Of a stretch of 64,000 bases of DNA, positions 8,141 to 16,312 are shown in pieces. A program made the translations under genes and the position numbers. Each line of letters opens with the position of its first letter. Within the stretch, counting starts at the first letter, position 1. The notes below the pieces were generated by a model. It worked only from the letters and a program-made list of their open reading frames with translations, ran no database searches and had not been told where the DNA came from. Source of the stretch: Chloroflexota bacterium (GTDB lineage: Bacteria; Chloroflexota; Dehalococcoidia; Tepidiformales; Tepidiformaceae); NCBI GenBank assembly GCA_016234445.1, contig JACRBT010000004.1, positions 372,001 through 436,000 of the forward strand, in the 5' to 3' direction.

Positions 8141-9978
8141 GCAACCCCAACCCGAAGCCCGTCCTTCGCATCGCCAACTGCTCCGGGTTCTATGGCGACC
8201 GCATCTCCGCCGCCCGGGAAATGGTCGAAGGCGGCCCCATCGACTTCCTCACCGGCGACTACCTGGCCGAACTCACCCTCCTCATCCTCTGGAAGGGGAA
8301 GCAGCGCGACCCCAGCGCCGGTTACGCGAACACCTACCTCCGCCAGATGGAGGAGGTCCTCGGGACCTGCCTCGAAAAAGGCATCAAGATCGTCACCAAC
8401 GCGGGCGGGCTCAACCCGGCATCCCTCGCGGCGAAGATGCGCGAACTTGCCGACCGCCTCGGCTTGCAGGCCCGGATTGCCCACATCGAAGGCGACGACA
8501 TCCTCGCGAAACTGCCCGAACTCCAGGCCGCCGGGAACCCGCTTGCCCACCTCGACACCGGCAAGCCGTTCGCATCGGTAGGCGCGGAAGCGGTGGCGGC
8601 GAACGCCTACCTCGGCGGCTGGGGCATCGTCCAGGCGCTGGACACCGGCGCCGACGTCGTCATCTGCCCGCGCGTGACCGATGCCTCCGTGGTCGTCGGG
8701 CCCGCGGCGTGGAACTTCGGCTGGAAGCGCGACGACTGGGACCGTCTGGCGGGCGCGGTCGTCGCCGGCCACATCATCGAATGCGGCGCCCAGGCCACCG
8801 GCGGCAACTACGCCTTCTTCCAGGAGGTCCCCGACCTTCACCACCCGGGCTTCCCCATCGCCGAAATGCACGACGACGGCAGCTTCGTCATCACCAAGCA
8901 CGAAGGCACGGGCGGCCTCGTCAGCACCGGCACCGTCACCGCCCAGCTGCTCTACGAGATCGGCAGCGAACGCTACCTCAACCCGGACGTCGTCTCCCGC
9001 TTCGACACCATCCGCCTCGAGGACGAAGCGCCGGACCGCGTGCGCGGGTTCGGCATTCGCGGCGAACCGGCCCCGGACACGACGAAGGTCTGCATCAACT
9101 ACATCGGCGGCTTCCGCAACTCGATGACCTTCGTCCTCACCGGCCTCGACATCGAAGAGAAGGCCCGGCTCGCCGAAGAGACGCTCTTCGCGGCCCTCGG
9201 CGGCAAGGAGCGCTTCGACAGCGTTACCGTCACCCTCACCCGCTCCGACCGGCAGGACCCCGGCTCGAACGAAGAGGCGAGCGCGTTCCTTCGGGTCACC
9301 GTCAAGGACCGCGACCCCCGCAAGACCGGCCGTCCGTTCTCAAACGCCGTCGTGGAGATGGCGCTCGCCAACTACCCGGGCTTCCACATGACCTCCGGGC
9401 CCGGCGGCGAAGACGCCTACGGGGTCTACTGGCCCGCCCTCGTCCCCGTCTCTGCGATCGACGAGGTCGTCGTCGACGCCGAGGGCCACGTGGCACCGGT
9501 TCCGCACACCGCCGCGGCGCCGCTCCAGGCGAACGTCGAGCCATGGCTGCCCGAACTCCCGCCGCCGCCCGGAGGACCCACCGTCCGGGCTCCCCTGGGG
9601 ACGGTCATCGGAGCACGCTCCGGCGACAAGGGCGGGAACGCCAACGTCGGCCTCTGGGCACGGAGCGATGCTGGCTACGCCTGGCTCGCCAGCTACCTGA
9701 CCACCGCGCGCTTCAAGGAACTGGTCGCGGAGGCCCGGAACCTGGAGGTGCGCCGCTACGAGTTCCCCAACCTGCGGGCGGTCAACTTCGTCGTCGTCGG
9801 CTTGCTGGGCGAAGGCGTCGCGTCGTCCACCCGCGCAGACCCGCAGGCGAAGAGCTTCGGCGAGTACGTCCGCGCGAAGCTGGTGGACCTCCCGGAAGCG
9901 CTGCTAGCGGACCGCCCATCGCGCCGGCGCCAGCCAGACCCCGTCGCCGCCGAACTCCACCGCGCCTTCCCACTCTAG
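8137..9978 (+). CDS. AtuA-family (acyclic terpene utilisation / DUF1446) protein
   Basis: 613 residues. The large N-terminal domain (about residues 8-460) starts RIANCSGFYGDRISAAREM, continues GPIDFLTGDYLAELTLLIL and IKIVTNAGGLNPASLAAKM, and matches the DUF1446/AtuA family. The C-terminal ferredoxin-like AtuA domain (about 490-600) has RSGDKGGNANVGLWARSD. AtuA is required for citronellol/geraniol breakdown in pseudomonads but its reaction is unproven. Its genomic partners there are geranyl-CoA carboxylase and a hydratase, the same combination as here. This is the last gene of the five-gene operon. Whether the substrate is an isoprenoid, leucine-derived CoA or something else is open. Confidence 0.85.
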   Translation: MSNPNPKPVLRIANCSGFYGDRISAAREMVEGGPIDFLTGDYLAELTLLILWKGKQRDPSAGYANTYLRQMEEVLGTCLEKGIKIVTNAGGLNPASLAAKMRELADRLGLQARIAHIEGDDILAKLPELQAAGNPLAHLDTGKPFASVGAEAVAANAYLGGWGIVQALDTGADVVICPRVTDASVVVGPAAWNFGWKRDDWDRLAGAVVAGHIIECGAQATGGNYAFFQEVPDLHHPGFPIAEMHDDGSFVITKHEGTGGLVSTGTVTAQLLYEIGSERYLNPDVVSRFDTIRLEDEAPDRVRGFGIRGEPAPDTTKVCINYIGGFRNSMTFVLTGLDIEEKARLAEETLFAALGGKERFDSVTVTLTRSDRQDPGSNEEASAFLRVTVKDRDPRKTGRPFSNAVVEMALANYPGFHMTSGPGGEDAYGVYWPALVPVSAIDEVVVDAEGHVAPVPHTAAAPLQANVEPWLPELPPPPGGPTVRAPLGTVIGARSGDKGGNANVGLWARSDAGYAWLASYLTTARFKELVAEARNLEVRRYEFPNLRAVNFVVVGLLGEGVASSTRADPQAKSFGEYVRAKLVDLPEALLADRPSRRRQPDPVAAELHRAFPL

Positions 9979-9995
9979 CCAAAAGCCAACGCCCA

Positions 9996-10043
9996 CATTC
10001 CCCTCGCCCACGAAGTGGGAGAGGGGCCAGGGGTGAGGGCCCT
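9996..10043. repeat. GC-rich hairpin repeat, copy A
   Basis: A hairpin pairs CCCCTCGCCCAC (10000-10011) with GTGGGAGAGGGG (10015-10026) around a GAA loop, one mismatch in twelve, followed by the tail CCAGGGGTGAGGGCCC. The same element recurs at 19303 (same orientation) and at 44331 and 60256 (opposite orientation). Here it lies between two convergent genes and contains the stop of rplS, so it may terminate both. It is a dispersed intergenic repeat of a kind widely seen in GC-rich genomes. Confidence 0.8.
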
Positions 10044-10389
10044 AGAAGCGCTTTTCCTTGATCCGGGCAGCCTTGCCGGTCAGCCCGCGGAGGTAGTACA
10101 GGTTCTTGCGCCGGACCTTGCCGCGGCGCATCACTTCCACCTTGTCCACGCGAGGGCTGTTGATCGGGAACGTCCGCTCGACGCCCACCCCGCTCGCGAT
10201 CTTGCGGACCGTGAAGTTGGAGACCAGGCCCTTCATCCGCTTGCGGATGACAACGCCTTCGAACACCTGGATGCGCTCTTTGTCGCCTTCGACGACCTTG
10301 GCGTGGACGCGGACGGTGTCACCGCTGCCGAAGTCGGGAATGTCAGTGCGCTGCTGGGTCGCGGTCAGTGCGTCGAGTTCGTAGGCCAT
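10042..10389 (-). CDS. rplS: 50S ribosomal protein L19
   Basis: 115 residues, the usual bacterial length. The sequence [36 protein letters not shown], the [20 protein letters not shown] block and the basic end [11 protein letters not shown] are characteristic of L19, which sits at the 30S-50S interface. It is a single-gene unit here rather than in the common rpsP-rimM-trmD-rplS operon, with its own upstream promoter. Its stop codon falls inside the GC-rich hairpin repeat, which may be its terminator. Confidence 0.97.
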   Translation of the reverse strand: MAYELDALTATQQRTDIPDFGSGDTVRVHAKVVEGDKERIQVFEGVVIRKRMKGLVSNFTVRKIASGVGVERTFPINSPRVDKVEVMRRGKVRRKNLYYLRGLTGKAARIKEKRF

Positions 10390-10420
10390 CGTCTCAATCC
10401 TCGCGGGGCGTAACCTTCAA

Positions 10421-10449
10421 AAGATAGCGAACCCCGGGCTTACTGCCAA
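10421..10449 (-). promoter_or_regulatory. Promoter of rplS
   Basis: On the minus strand TTGGCA (10449-10444) and TATCTT (10426-10421) are separated by exactly 17 bases, a good sigma-70-type pair. The expected transcript starts about 25 bases before the L19 start codon. This supports rplS being transcribed on its own. Confidence 0.6.
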
Positions 10450-10544
10450 AGCCTGCCCCCACGGCCGATATGACGTGGGACATCGTCAACCGCTGCGGGC
10501 GGGCGCACGCTGCTTCCATACCTGGCACCCGAGGAGAGTTTCCC

Positions 10545-11774
10545 ATGTCCGAGGCAACCGTGGCGGGGGGCGGTGTTGCTCCCGCGAAGCCAGTCCATCA
10601 TCGCGTCGTCGTCGTCGGTGGCGGCAACGCCGGGATCAGCGTCGCCGCGCGCCTGCTGCGCCGCGACGCGAACCTGGACGTCGCCATCGTCGAACCTTCC
10701 GAGGTCCACTACTACCAGCCGCTCTGGACGCTCGTCGGCGGCGGCGTCTTCCCGAAAGAGCGCAGCTGCCACACCGAAGCAAGCGTCATCCCCAGGGGCG
10801 CCACCTGGATCAAGGACGCCGTCGCCGAATGCTGCCCCGACGAGAACGCGCTCGTCACCCGCGGCGGCCAGCGGGTTTCCTACGACTTCCTCGTCATGGC
10901 CCCCGGGATCCAGCTGAACTGGGGCGGGGTCAAGGGCCTGCCCGAGGCACTCGGCCACGACGGCGTCTGCAGCAACTACAGCTATGAGACCGTCGACAAG
11001 ACCTGGGAGTTCATCCGCACCTTTAAAGGCGGGACCGCGATCTTCACGCACCCGGCCACGCCCATCAAGTGCGGCGGCGCCCCCCAGAAGATCGCCTACC
11101 TGGCCGACGAGGCCTTCCGCAAGCAGGGCGTCCGCGAAAAGTCCACCATCATCCTCGCCACCGCCAACGCCTCCATCTTCCAGGTCGAAAAGTACGCAAA
11201 CACGCTTCGCAAGGTGGTCGCGCGCAAGGGCATCGAAGTGAAGTACCGCCACAACCTTGCCGAACTGCGGCCCGCCACCAAAGAGGCGGTCTTCGTCAAC
11301 CTCGACACCAACGAGGAACTCGTCCTCCATTACGACATGATCCATGTGACACCGCCCCAGGGCCCCCCGGACTTCGTCCGCCGGAGCCCGCTCGCCAACG
11401 CGGACGGCTGGATAGACATCGATCGCGGCACGCTGCGGCACACCCGCTACGCGAACGTCTTCGCCCTCGGCGACGCCAGCTCGCTCCCGACGAGCAAGAC
11501 CGGCGCCGCGGTCCGGAAGCAGGCGCCCGTGCTGGTGGCAAACCTGCTCGCCGCGCTCGCGGGGACGGAGCAGACCGCTGTCTACGACGGCTACACCGCC
11601 TGCCCGCTCGTGACCGGCTATGGCAAGCTCGTGATGGCCGAGTTCGACTACGACCTCAAGCCCCAGGAGAGCTTCCGGATCGACCAGTCGAAGGAGCGCC
11701 GGACGATGTACTGGGTGAAGAAGTGGGGGCTGCCGATGCTCTACTGGCGCGCCATCATGAAAGGCCGCGCCTGA
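10545..11774 (+). CDS. sqr: Sulfide:quinone oxidoreductase, type II-like
   Basis: 409-residue FAD enzyme that oxidises sulfide and passes electrons to quinone at the cytoplasmic membrane. The FAD dinucleotide fold starts RVVVVGGGNAGISVAARLL, a second site is VFALGDASSLPTSKTGAAVR, and two redox cysteines stand at Cys176 (TPIKCGGAPQKI) and Cys353 (YDGYTACPLVTGYGKL). The C-terminus AEFDYDLKPQES..IDQSKERRTMY, together with those motifs, is typical of the type II group that includes mitochondrial SQRDL. ATG at 10545 is chosen because GAGGAG lies at 10531-10536. No persulfide dioxygenase or rhodanese gene is adjacent, so whether it acts in detoxification or energy gain is not shown. Confidence 0.9.
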   Translation: MSEATVAGGGVAPAKPVHHRVVVVGGGNAGISVAARLLRRDANLDVAIVEPSEVHYYQPLWTLVGGGVFPKERSCHTEASVIPRGATWIKDAVAECCPDENALVTRGGQRVSYDFLVMAPGIQLNWGGVKGLPEALGHDGVCSNYSYETVDKTWEFIRTFKGGTAIFTHPATPIKCGGAPQKIAYLADEAFRKQGVREKSTIILATANASIFQVEKYANTLRKVVARKGIEVKYRHNLAELRPATKEAVFVNLDTNEELVLHYDMIHVTPPQGPPDFVRRSPLANADGWIDIDRGTLRHTRYANVFALGDASSLPTSKTGAAVRKQAPVLVANLLAALAGTEQTAVYDGYTACPLVTGYGKLVMAEFDYDLKPQESFRIDQSKERRTMYWVKKWGLPMLYWRAIMKGRA

Positions 11775-11781
11775 CGCTCCC

Positions 11782-12153
11782 CTACAGCGCCTTCGTGGCG
11801 GTGACACCAAGCCAGACGCCGGCCATCCCGGCGAAAAGGCTCAGGGCGACGTTCCCTGAGGCCTGGAGGACGTGGTTGTCGCGGAGAAGGGCGTACGTCT
11901 CCCAGCCGAAGGCGCTGAAGGTGGTGTAGCTGCCGAGGAAGCCGGTCACCAGCAACAGCCGCGCCTCCCGCGAGAGCGAACCGCGCGCTTCCGCCAGCCC
12001 CAGGACGAGCCCAATCAAGAGGCAGCCGGTCACGTTCACCGCGAGGGTCCCCCAGGGGAAGCCGCCGTCGAGCGCAGATTGCACCCGGCTGCCGAGGAAG
12101 TAGCGCAGCGGCGCACCCACCGCGGCCCCGGCAACGATGTAGACGTAGGTCAT
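11782..12153 (-). CDS. crcB: Fluoride channel CrcB/Fluc
   Basis: 123-residue, four-helix membrane protein exporting fluoride as a dual-topology dimer. Diagnostic motifs are the early GAAVGAPLRYFLGSRV, the GGFPWGTLAVNVTGCLLIG segment with its conserved Asn, and GFLGSYTTFSAFGWETY with the phenylalanine box lining the pore. ATG at 12153 overlaps the stop of dut (ATGA), so the two are co-translated. Many genomes carry two crcB copies whose products form a heterodimer; only one is in this window. No fluoride riboswitch was recognised; the start follows dut directly. Confidence 0.93.
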   Translation of the reverse strand: MTYVYIVAGAAVGAPLRYFLGSRVQSALDGGFPWGTLAVNVTGCLLIGLVLGLAEARGSLSREARLLLVTGFLGSYTTFSAFGWETYALLRDNHVLQASGNVALSLFAGMAGVWLGVTATKAL

Positions 12154-12590
12154 CGACCCGTGCTCCCGTGGCCCCCGGCACCCCGGGCGGAATCGCTCAG
12201 CTCCTCCGCCACTTCGACTACCACATCGGCAAGTCGCGTTATGACGAGTTGTGAGATTCGGTCGCCATCGTGGATCACGTAGCGGATGTCCGGTGCCAGC
12301 GTGTACATCGTCACCTGGCATTCGCCCCGGTAGTCGGCGTCGAGCGTGCCGAACGTGCTGAGGACACCCTGCCGGGCGAGCCCACTCCTCGGCCGGAACT
12401 GGGCGTCGAGGCCCGGCGGCACCTCGATCGCGATCCCCGTGGGCACCATCACCGGGTGCTGGGTGACCTCGATCGTGCCGCCATCGAGACATGCGTGGAG
12501 GTCGAACCCGGAGGCGAACTCGGTTGCCCGCCTGGGCAGCTTCGCCCCGGGCCGGAGCAGTTTCACGCGCACAACAGCCTGCCCGCTCAT
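12150..12590 (-). CDS. dut: Deoxyuridine 5'-triphosphate nucleotidohydrolase (dUTPase)
   Basis: 146-residue trimeric dUTPase converting dUTP to dUMP and pyrophosphate, which keeps uracil out of DNA. The five motifs can be read in order: ASGFDLHACLDG, RPRSGLA, GTLDADYRGE, GDRISQLVI, and the glycine-rich tail GAGGHGSTGR. The tail ends exactly at the motif, where the usual phenylalanine is replaced by the final Arg. It overlaps the downstream crcB by four bases and the upstream CocE-type hydrolase by four bases, so all three look like one transcription unit read leftward. Confidence 0.95.
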   Translation of the reverse strand: MSGQAVVRVKLLRPGAKLPRRATEFASGFDLHACLDGGTIEVTQHPVMVPTGIAIEVPPGLDAQFRPRSGLARQGVLSTFGTLDADYRGECQVTMYTLAPDIRYVIHDGDRISQLVITRLADVVVEVAEELSDSARGAGGHGSTGR

Positions 12591-14332
12591 GCCGGGTGAA
12601 TCACCGGCAGGAGGATGTGGCTCGGCCGCGCCGAGTCGTGGAAGACCGTGTTCACCGCCACGACGGAGTCCGTGTCGGTGGCGATCAGCGCGCCCGTGTT
12701 CGTGTTCCGGTCGAAGCGCGGGAAGTTCGAACTGCTCACCTCAACGCGGATGCGATGGCCGGCGCGGAAGACGTTGGAGATGCCCTGGAGGTCGATTGCG
12801 AGCTCCACCGGGGCGCCGGGGTCCAGCAGTTTCGGCGCCGCGAAGCCGTCCCGGTACCGAGCCCGGAGGACCCCATCGCAGAGGTTGATGGGCGTGCCGT
12901 CCGGGCGCACGTCGACGAGCTTGGCGGTGAAGTCCGTGTCCAACGCCGAACTGGCTGCCCAGAGCCGCATGCTGACCGGGCCGGTCACCTCCGTATCGCG
13001 GTCGAGCGGCGGCGTCGTGTAACAGAGGACGTCGGGGCGAGCCTCCACCGTGGACTGGTCGAACGGCCCGGGCGGGACGTCGAGCGGGTAGGGGAAGAGC
13101 GATCCGCCCGCCGTCGGGCACGGATGAAGGGGGTCGTAGAGGTACCGGTCCGGGCGCTCGGCCCCGGGGGCATCCGTCGAAAGGACGCCGTCGCCCCGAG
13201 AAGTCGCCGCCGCGCCGTTGCCGTGGAAGTAGTAGGGCGTCATCCGCGCCTCGGGCGGCGGCCAGTCGGCGTAGGTCGCCCAGTCGTTCGTCCCCATCCG
13301 GAAGACGCGCACCGGCGGCTCGCGGTCGATCCCGTTGTCCGCGTCGCGCAGCCAGCGGTCGAACCACTGCATGTGGAGCTCTTCCAGCAAGACCGAGGCT
13401 GGCTGGCCGAAGTTCACCTGCCCGACCGTGGTGTTGATCGTCGCGCCGTGGGACCAGGGCCCGACGATCAGCTTCTGGCCCTTCCGGGCGACCTCCGTGG
13501 GTGCGTTCGCCCGCATCCCGGCGAAGTTTCGCAGCGTCCCCCGGATGAACAGGTCGTACCAGCCGCCCAGGTTGTAGGCGGGAGTGTGGATGCGGGGATG
13601 GGCCTCTTCGATGCAGACGCGCGACCAGAAGTCGTCCCGCGTGGGGTGCTCCAGCCACTCCTTGTAATAGGGGGCGACGACGTCGTGAGCGAAGGCCGGC
13701 ACCTCCCGGAGGGGGAGGTGCCGCGTGGAGGGCCAGTGGTCCCAGACGACGCCGTAGAGCCCGGCGAGGAGGTCCTGCTGCTGTGCCGGGGGCAGCCCCG
13801 AGCGCGCGATCTCCGGCAGCGCGAGCAAGATCGCGGTCCAGGTCAGGTTGAAGCCGAGCTTGAAGGCGCCGCCCTGGTAGGTCCACCCGTCGTAGTAGTC
13901 AGAGCCCGTGAGGCTCGGGAAGATCGCCTGGAGGTTCGGGGGCTGCGCCGCCGCGGCGAGCCATTGGGTCGCCCCAAGGTAGGAGATGCCGTACATCCCG
14001 ACGCGCCCGTTCGACCACGGCTGGCGGGCGGCCCACTCCACCGTGTCGAATCCGTCGTTTAGCTCCTGATGGAACGGCTGAAACGTCCCCTCGGATTCGA
14101 ACCGCCCGCGCACGTCCTGGACGACGACGACGTAGCCTTCGCTCGCCGGCCGGATCGGCTGGAGCCAGCCGTAGGAGAGGTTGCTCAACGACTTGTTGTA
14201 GGGCGTCCGCGTGAGGAGCACCGGGTAGTCGCCTTCTGGTTCGGGGCGAAAGACGTCGGCGCGGAGGACGGTGCCGTCACGCATGGGCACCGCCACGTTG
14301 CGCTCGACGCGAATGTCCATCAGTTGGGGCAT
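12587..14332 (-). CDS. CocE/NonD-family alpha/beta hydrolase (X-Pro dipeptidyl-peptidase type)
   Basis: 581 residues. The N-terminal domain has the opening VAVPMRDGTVLRADVFRPE, VVVVQDVRGRFESEG and the nucleophile elbow GMYGISYLG with Ser117. The C-terminal jelly-roll domain includes DTDFTAKLVDVRPDGT and HRIRVEVSSSNFPRFDRN, the usual PepX_C signature. Members hydrolyse esters (cocaine esterase), glutaryl-7-ACA or X-Pro peptides. No signal peptide is visible, so a cytosolic esterase or peptidase is likely; substrate is unknown. It overlaps dut by four bases. The 215 bases upstream, to the small ORF at 14548, contain only the palindrome at 14517. Confidence 0.88.
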   Translation of the reverse strand: MPQLMDIRVERNVAVPMRDGTVLRADVFRPEPEGDYPVLLTRTPYNKSLSNLSYGWLQPIRPASEGYVVVVQDVRGRFESEGTFQPFHQELNDGFDTVEWAARQPWSNGRVGMYGISYLGATQWLAAAAQPPNLQAIFPSLTGSDYYDGWTYQGGAFKLGFNLTWTAILLALPEIARSGLPPAQQQDLLAGLYGVVWDHWPSTRHLPLREVPAFAHDVVAPYYKEWLEHPTRDDFWSRVCIEEAHPRIHTPAYNLGGWYDLFIRGTLRNFAGMRANAPTEVARKGQKLIVGPWSHGATINTTVGQVNFGQPASVLLEELHMQWFDRWLRDADNGIDREPPVRVFRMGTNDWATYADWPPPEARMTPYYFHGNGAAATSRGDGVLSTDAPGAERPDRYLYDPLHPCPTAGGSLFPYPLDVPPGPFDQSTVEARPDVLCYTTPPLDRDTEVTGPVSMRLWAASSALDTDFTAKLVDVRPDGTPINLCDGVLRARYRDGFAAPKLLDPGAPVELAIDLQGISNVFRAGHRIRVEVSSSNFPRFDRNTNTGALIATDTDSVVAVNTVFHDSARPSHILLPVIHPA

Positions 14333-14516
14333 GTGAGACTCCGGGCTGCGATTGTCCGAAGCCTACACGCCACGGCCCGAAGCCGGAATCGCGGGGAAAC
14401 CTCGCGGCAGTCGCGGTACGGCCCCGCGGACACGACAGCGGGTTGCCGTGCCACGACTGTGAAGGAGTGGTTCCCCCGGGCGCCCCGGCACGCCCACCAT
14501 TGCCTTCCTTCCGGAA

Positions 14517-14533
14517 GTGGCTACAGTAGCCAC
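14517..14533. promoter_or_regulatory. Perfect palindrome upstream of the small antitoxin-like ORF
   Basis: GTGGCTAC, one central A, then GTAGCCAC: two perfect 8-base inverted arms. It ends directly before the ribosome-binding site AAGGAG (14534-14539) of the ORF at 14548. Toxin-antitoxin operons are usually autorepressed through such palindromes at the transcription start, so this is a good operator candidate for the neighbouring DNA-binding-like peptide. Confidence 0.6.
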
Positions 14534-14547
14534 AAGGAGCGATCGCA

Positions 14548-14712
14548 GTGGAACGGAAGGTCGGCGTCCGCCAGCTCAAGAACAAAGCTCGCCGCGAACG
14601 CGTCCGTGCTCAGATGAGCCGGGCATCGGAACTTGCCGGCCTCATCGGCAGCGAATGGGGCTCCCCGCTCTCGGCGGTTGAGGCAATCCGCAAACAAAGA
14701 CGCGAACTCTGA
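14548..14712 (+). CDS. Small Phd/YefM antitoxin-like protein, possibly truncated
   Basis: 54 residues. GTG at 14548 sits eight bases after AAGGAG. The N-terminus VERKVGVRQLKNKA resembles the start of Phd/YefM antitoxins (KVGVRELKN..), whose N-terminal half binds DNA. The middle that normally follows is missing, and the chain passes straight to RASELAGLIGSEWGSPLSAV, ending KQRREL. This could be an internally deleted antitoxin or a short unknown family. No toxin gene follows, because the cofE gene on the other strand begins within 21 bases. The perfect palindrome just upstream supports it being an expressed, self-regulated gene. Confidence 0.5.
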   Translation: MERKVGVRQLKNKARRERVRAQMSRASELAGLIGSEWGSPLSAVEAIRKQRREL

Positions 14713-14732
14713 GACTGCCCAGCGCCGGACCC

Positions 14733-15485
14733 TTAGCGGAACAGGTCTCGTTCGCTCTCCCGGATCACAAGCCGCATCGTCGCCTCGTTGTCGTGCTCCC
14801 AGTGGTAGCCGCGGATCACCGCGACCGGCACCCGGCTGAGGTTCCCCTTCACCAGTTCCGCCGCCCCGGCGAGCTCGTCGGCGACGCAGAGCGCCTGCAC
14901 CCGGAACTCGTGGCCGTGGGGGTCCACCTGCCCGATGTAGCTCACCACCGGGTTCATCCCGGCGATGCCGATGGCGATGTCGGTCTGGGCCTCGCGCCAG
15001 GGCCGCCCGAAGGTGTCCGAGACGATGACGGCGACGTCGTGGCCGTGAGCCCGGATGCCCTGGCGGATGCGGGCCGCGCTCGCATCCGGGTCCTCGGGCA
15101 ACAGCACGGCGAGGCCGTGGCCACCGGAGCTCGACTGGTCGACGCCGCTGTTGGCGCAGACGAAACCCTGGCGCGTCTCCGTGATCAGCACGGGACCGAC
15201 CTGCCGGACCACGCGGCGCGCCTCGCGGAGGACCAGTTCGATGACCGCCGGCTCCTTCTCCCACTTCTCCGCGTACTGCCGCGCGAAGGGCGAGACGTCG
15301 ACCGACGCCAGCTCGACCACACGGCCCTCGGCCTTGGAGACGATTTTCGAGGTCACGACCACCACGTCCCCGTCCTGGAGCGGCGTGCCCGCGAGGGACG
15401 CCGCCGCCGCGATCATCCCGGCGAGGTCGCTGCCGCCCGTGATTTCCGGGAGCCCCGGGATCCCAAACACCTGGAGACCTGCCAT
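14733..15485 (-). CDS. cofE: Coenzyme F420:L-glutamate ligase
   Basis: 250-residue enzyme adding glutamates to F420-0 with GTP. Family blocks are DGDVVVVTSKIVSKAEGR, the ITETRQGFVCANSGVDQSS segment, LPEDPDASAARIRQGI, and VIVSDTFGRPWREAQTDIAIG. This is the stand-alone CofE form; the nitroreductase-like C-terminal FbiB domain is absent. ATG at 15485 overlaps the stop of the upstream hydrolase (TAATG); an in-frame start at 15500 would add five residues. Together with the reductase at 16313 and two luciferase-fold F420 enzymes elsewhere in the window it shows that the organism makes and uses F420. Confidence 0.94.
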   Translation of the reverse strand: MAGLQVFGIPGLPEITGGSDLAGMIAAAASLAGTPLQDGDVVVVTSKIVSKAEGRVVELASVDVSPFARQYAEKWEKEPAVIELVLREARRVVRQVGPVLITETRQGFVCANSGVDQSSSGGHGLAVLLPEDPDASAARIRQGIRAHGHDVAVIVSDTFGRPWREAQTDIAIGIAGMNPVVSYIGQVDPHGHEFRVQALCVADELAGAAELVKGNLSRVPVAVIRGYHWEHDNEATMRLVIRESERDLFR

Positions 15486-16303
15486 TACTTGCCCCCCCAT
15501 GCCGCCTCGGCAGCGTCGAGAAAATTGATCACCGTCGCCGCCGCCCGGGCGGGGTTGTGTGCCCAGAAGTTGTGGCTGTCGCCTTCGAGCATCTCAAGCC
15601 GGGCGCGCGGCACCGCTTCCTTGAGCGTCTGTGCGTTCTGGGGCGGGACCAGGCGGTCGACCGTCCCGTGCGCGATCAGCACCGGCCAGGGGTGACCCCC
15701 AAGGGCCGGATTCGCGTCGCCGGCCTCCTGCGCAGCCTTGAGCTGGTACTGGAACGTCCGCGGCGGCGTCGGTTCGGCCAGCCCCGCCTCGAACTTCCGC
15801 AGCAGGATCTCTTCGTGTTTCGCGATCCACGATTCCGGGTGGATCACCGGCCAACTCTTCCGGGCGGATTCGACGAGCGGCTTCGTCCGATCCCAGAAGA
15901 TCGCCAGCTGCATGTCCTCGGGCGTGGCGGTGATGCCGTTCGGCGGGCAGAGCAGGCTCAGCGACCGAAGGCGGGCGCCGCCCTGGTCCTTCACGAAGTG
16001 GCGGGCGATCATCGTCCCAAGCGAGCAGCCGAGGAGGTGGAACGTGTCCAGCCCGGCCGCGTCGGCCACGGCGGCGACGTCGCCGGTCATGTCCTGCATG
16101 GTCCACGGCGTTTCGGGCTGGTCGCTGTTGCCGGTGCCGCGGTTGTCCAGCATCACCAGGGTGTAACGCTGGGCGAGCAGCCGGGGGAATTCGTCCCACC
16201 AGCCGCGGGAGTTCCCGCCGATGCCATAGACCATCACCAGGGGAGGGCCGCTGCCCACCACGTCGTACCAGATGGTTGTGCCGCCGTTCGTCGTCGTCGC
16301 CAT
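15485..16303 (-). CDS. Alpha/beta hydrolase
   Basis: 272 residues. Nucleophile elbow HLLGCSLGTMIARH (Ser94), oxyanion region MVYGIGGNSRGWWDEFPRLL, LDNRGTGNSDQPETPW, and a C-terminal GDSHNFWAHNP supplying the catalytic His. The fold family is certain; substrate is not. It lies between npdG and cofE in one leftward unit, with a TAATG junction to cofE. It could hydrolyse an ester of an F420-dependent pathway, or simply be co-transcribed. No signal peptide is visible. Confidence 0.85.
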   Translation of the reverse strand: MATTTNGGTTIWYDVVGSGPPLVMVYGIGGNSRGWWDEFPRLLAQRYTLVMLDNRGTGNSDQPETPWTMQDMTGDVAAVADAAGLDTFHLLGCSLGTMIARHFVKDQGGARLRSLSLLCPPNGITATPEDMQLAIFWDRTKPLVESARKSWPVIHPESWIAKHEEILLRKFEAGLAEPTPPRTFQYQLKAAQEAGDANPALGGHPWPVLIAHGTVDRLVPPQNAQTLKEAVPRARLEMLEGDSHNFWAHNPARAAATVINFLDAAEAAWGGK

Positions 16304-16312
16304 CGCCCCTCC

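Noticed and set aside
12491-14062. Plus-strand frame of about 520 codons opposite the CocE-type hydrolase and dut
   Set aside because: Shadow of two confidently identified genes; no ribosome-binding site or recognisable motif.
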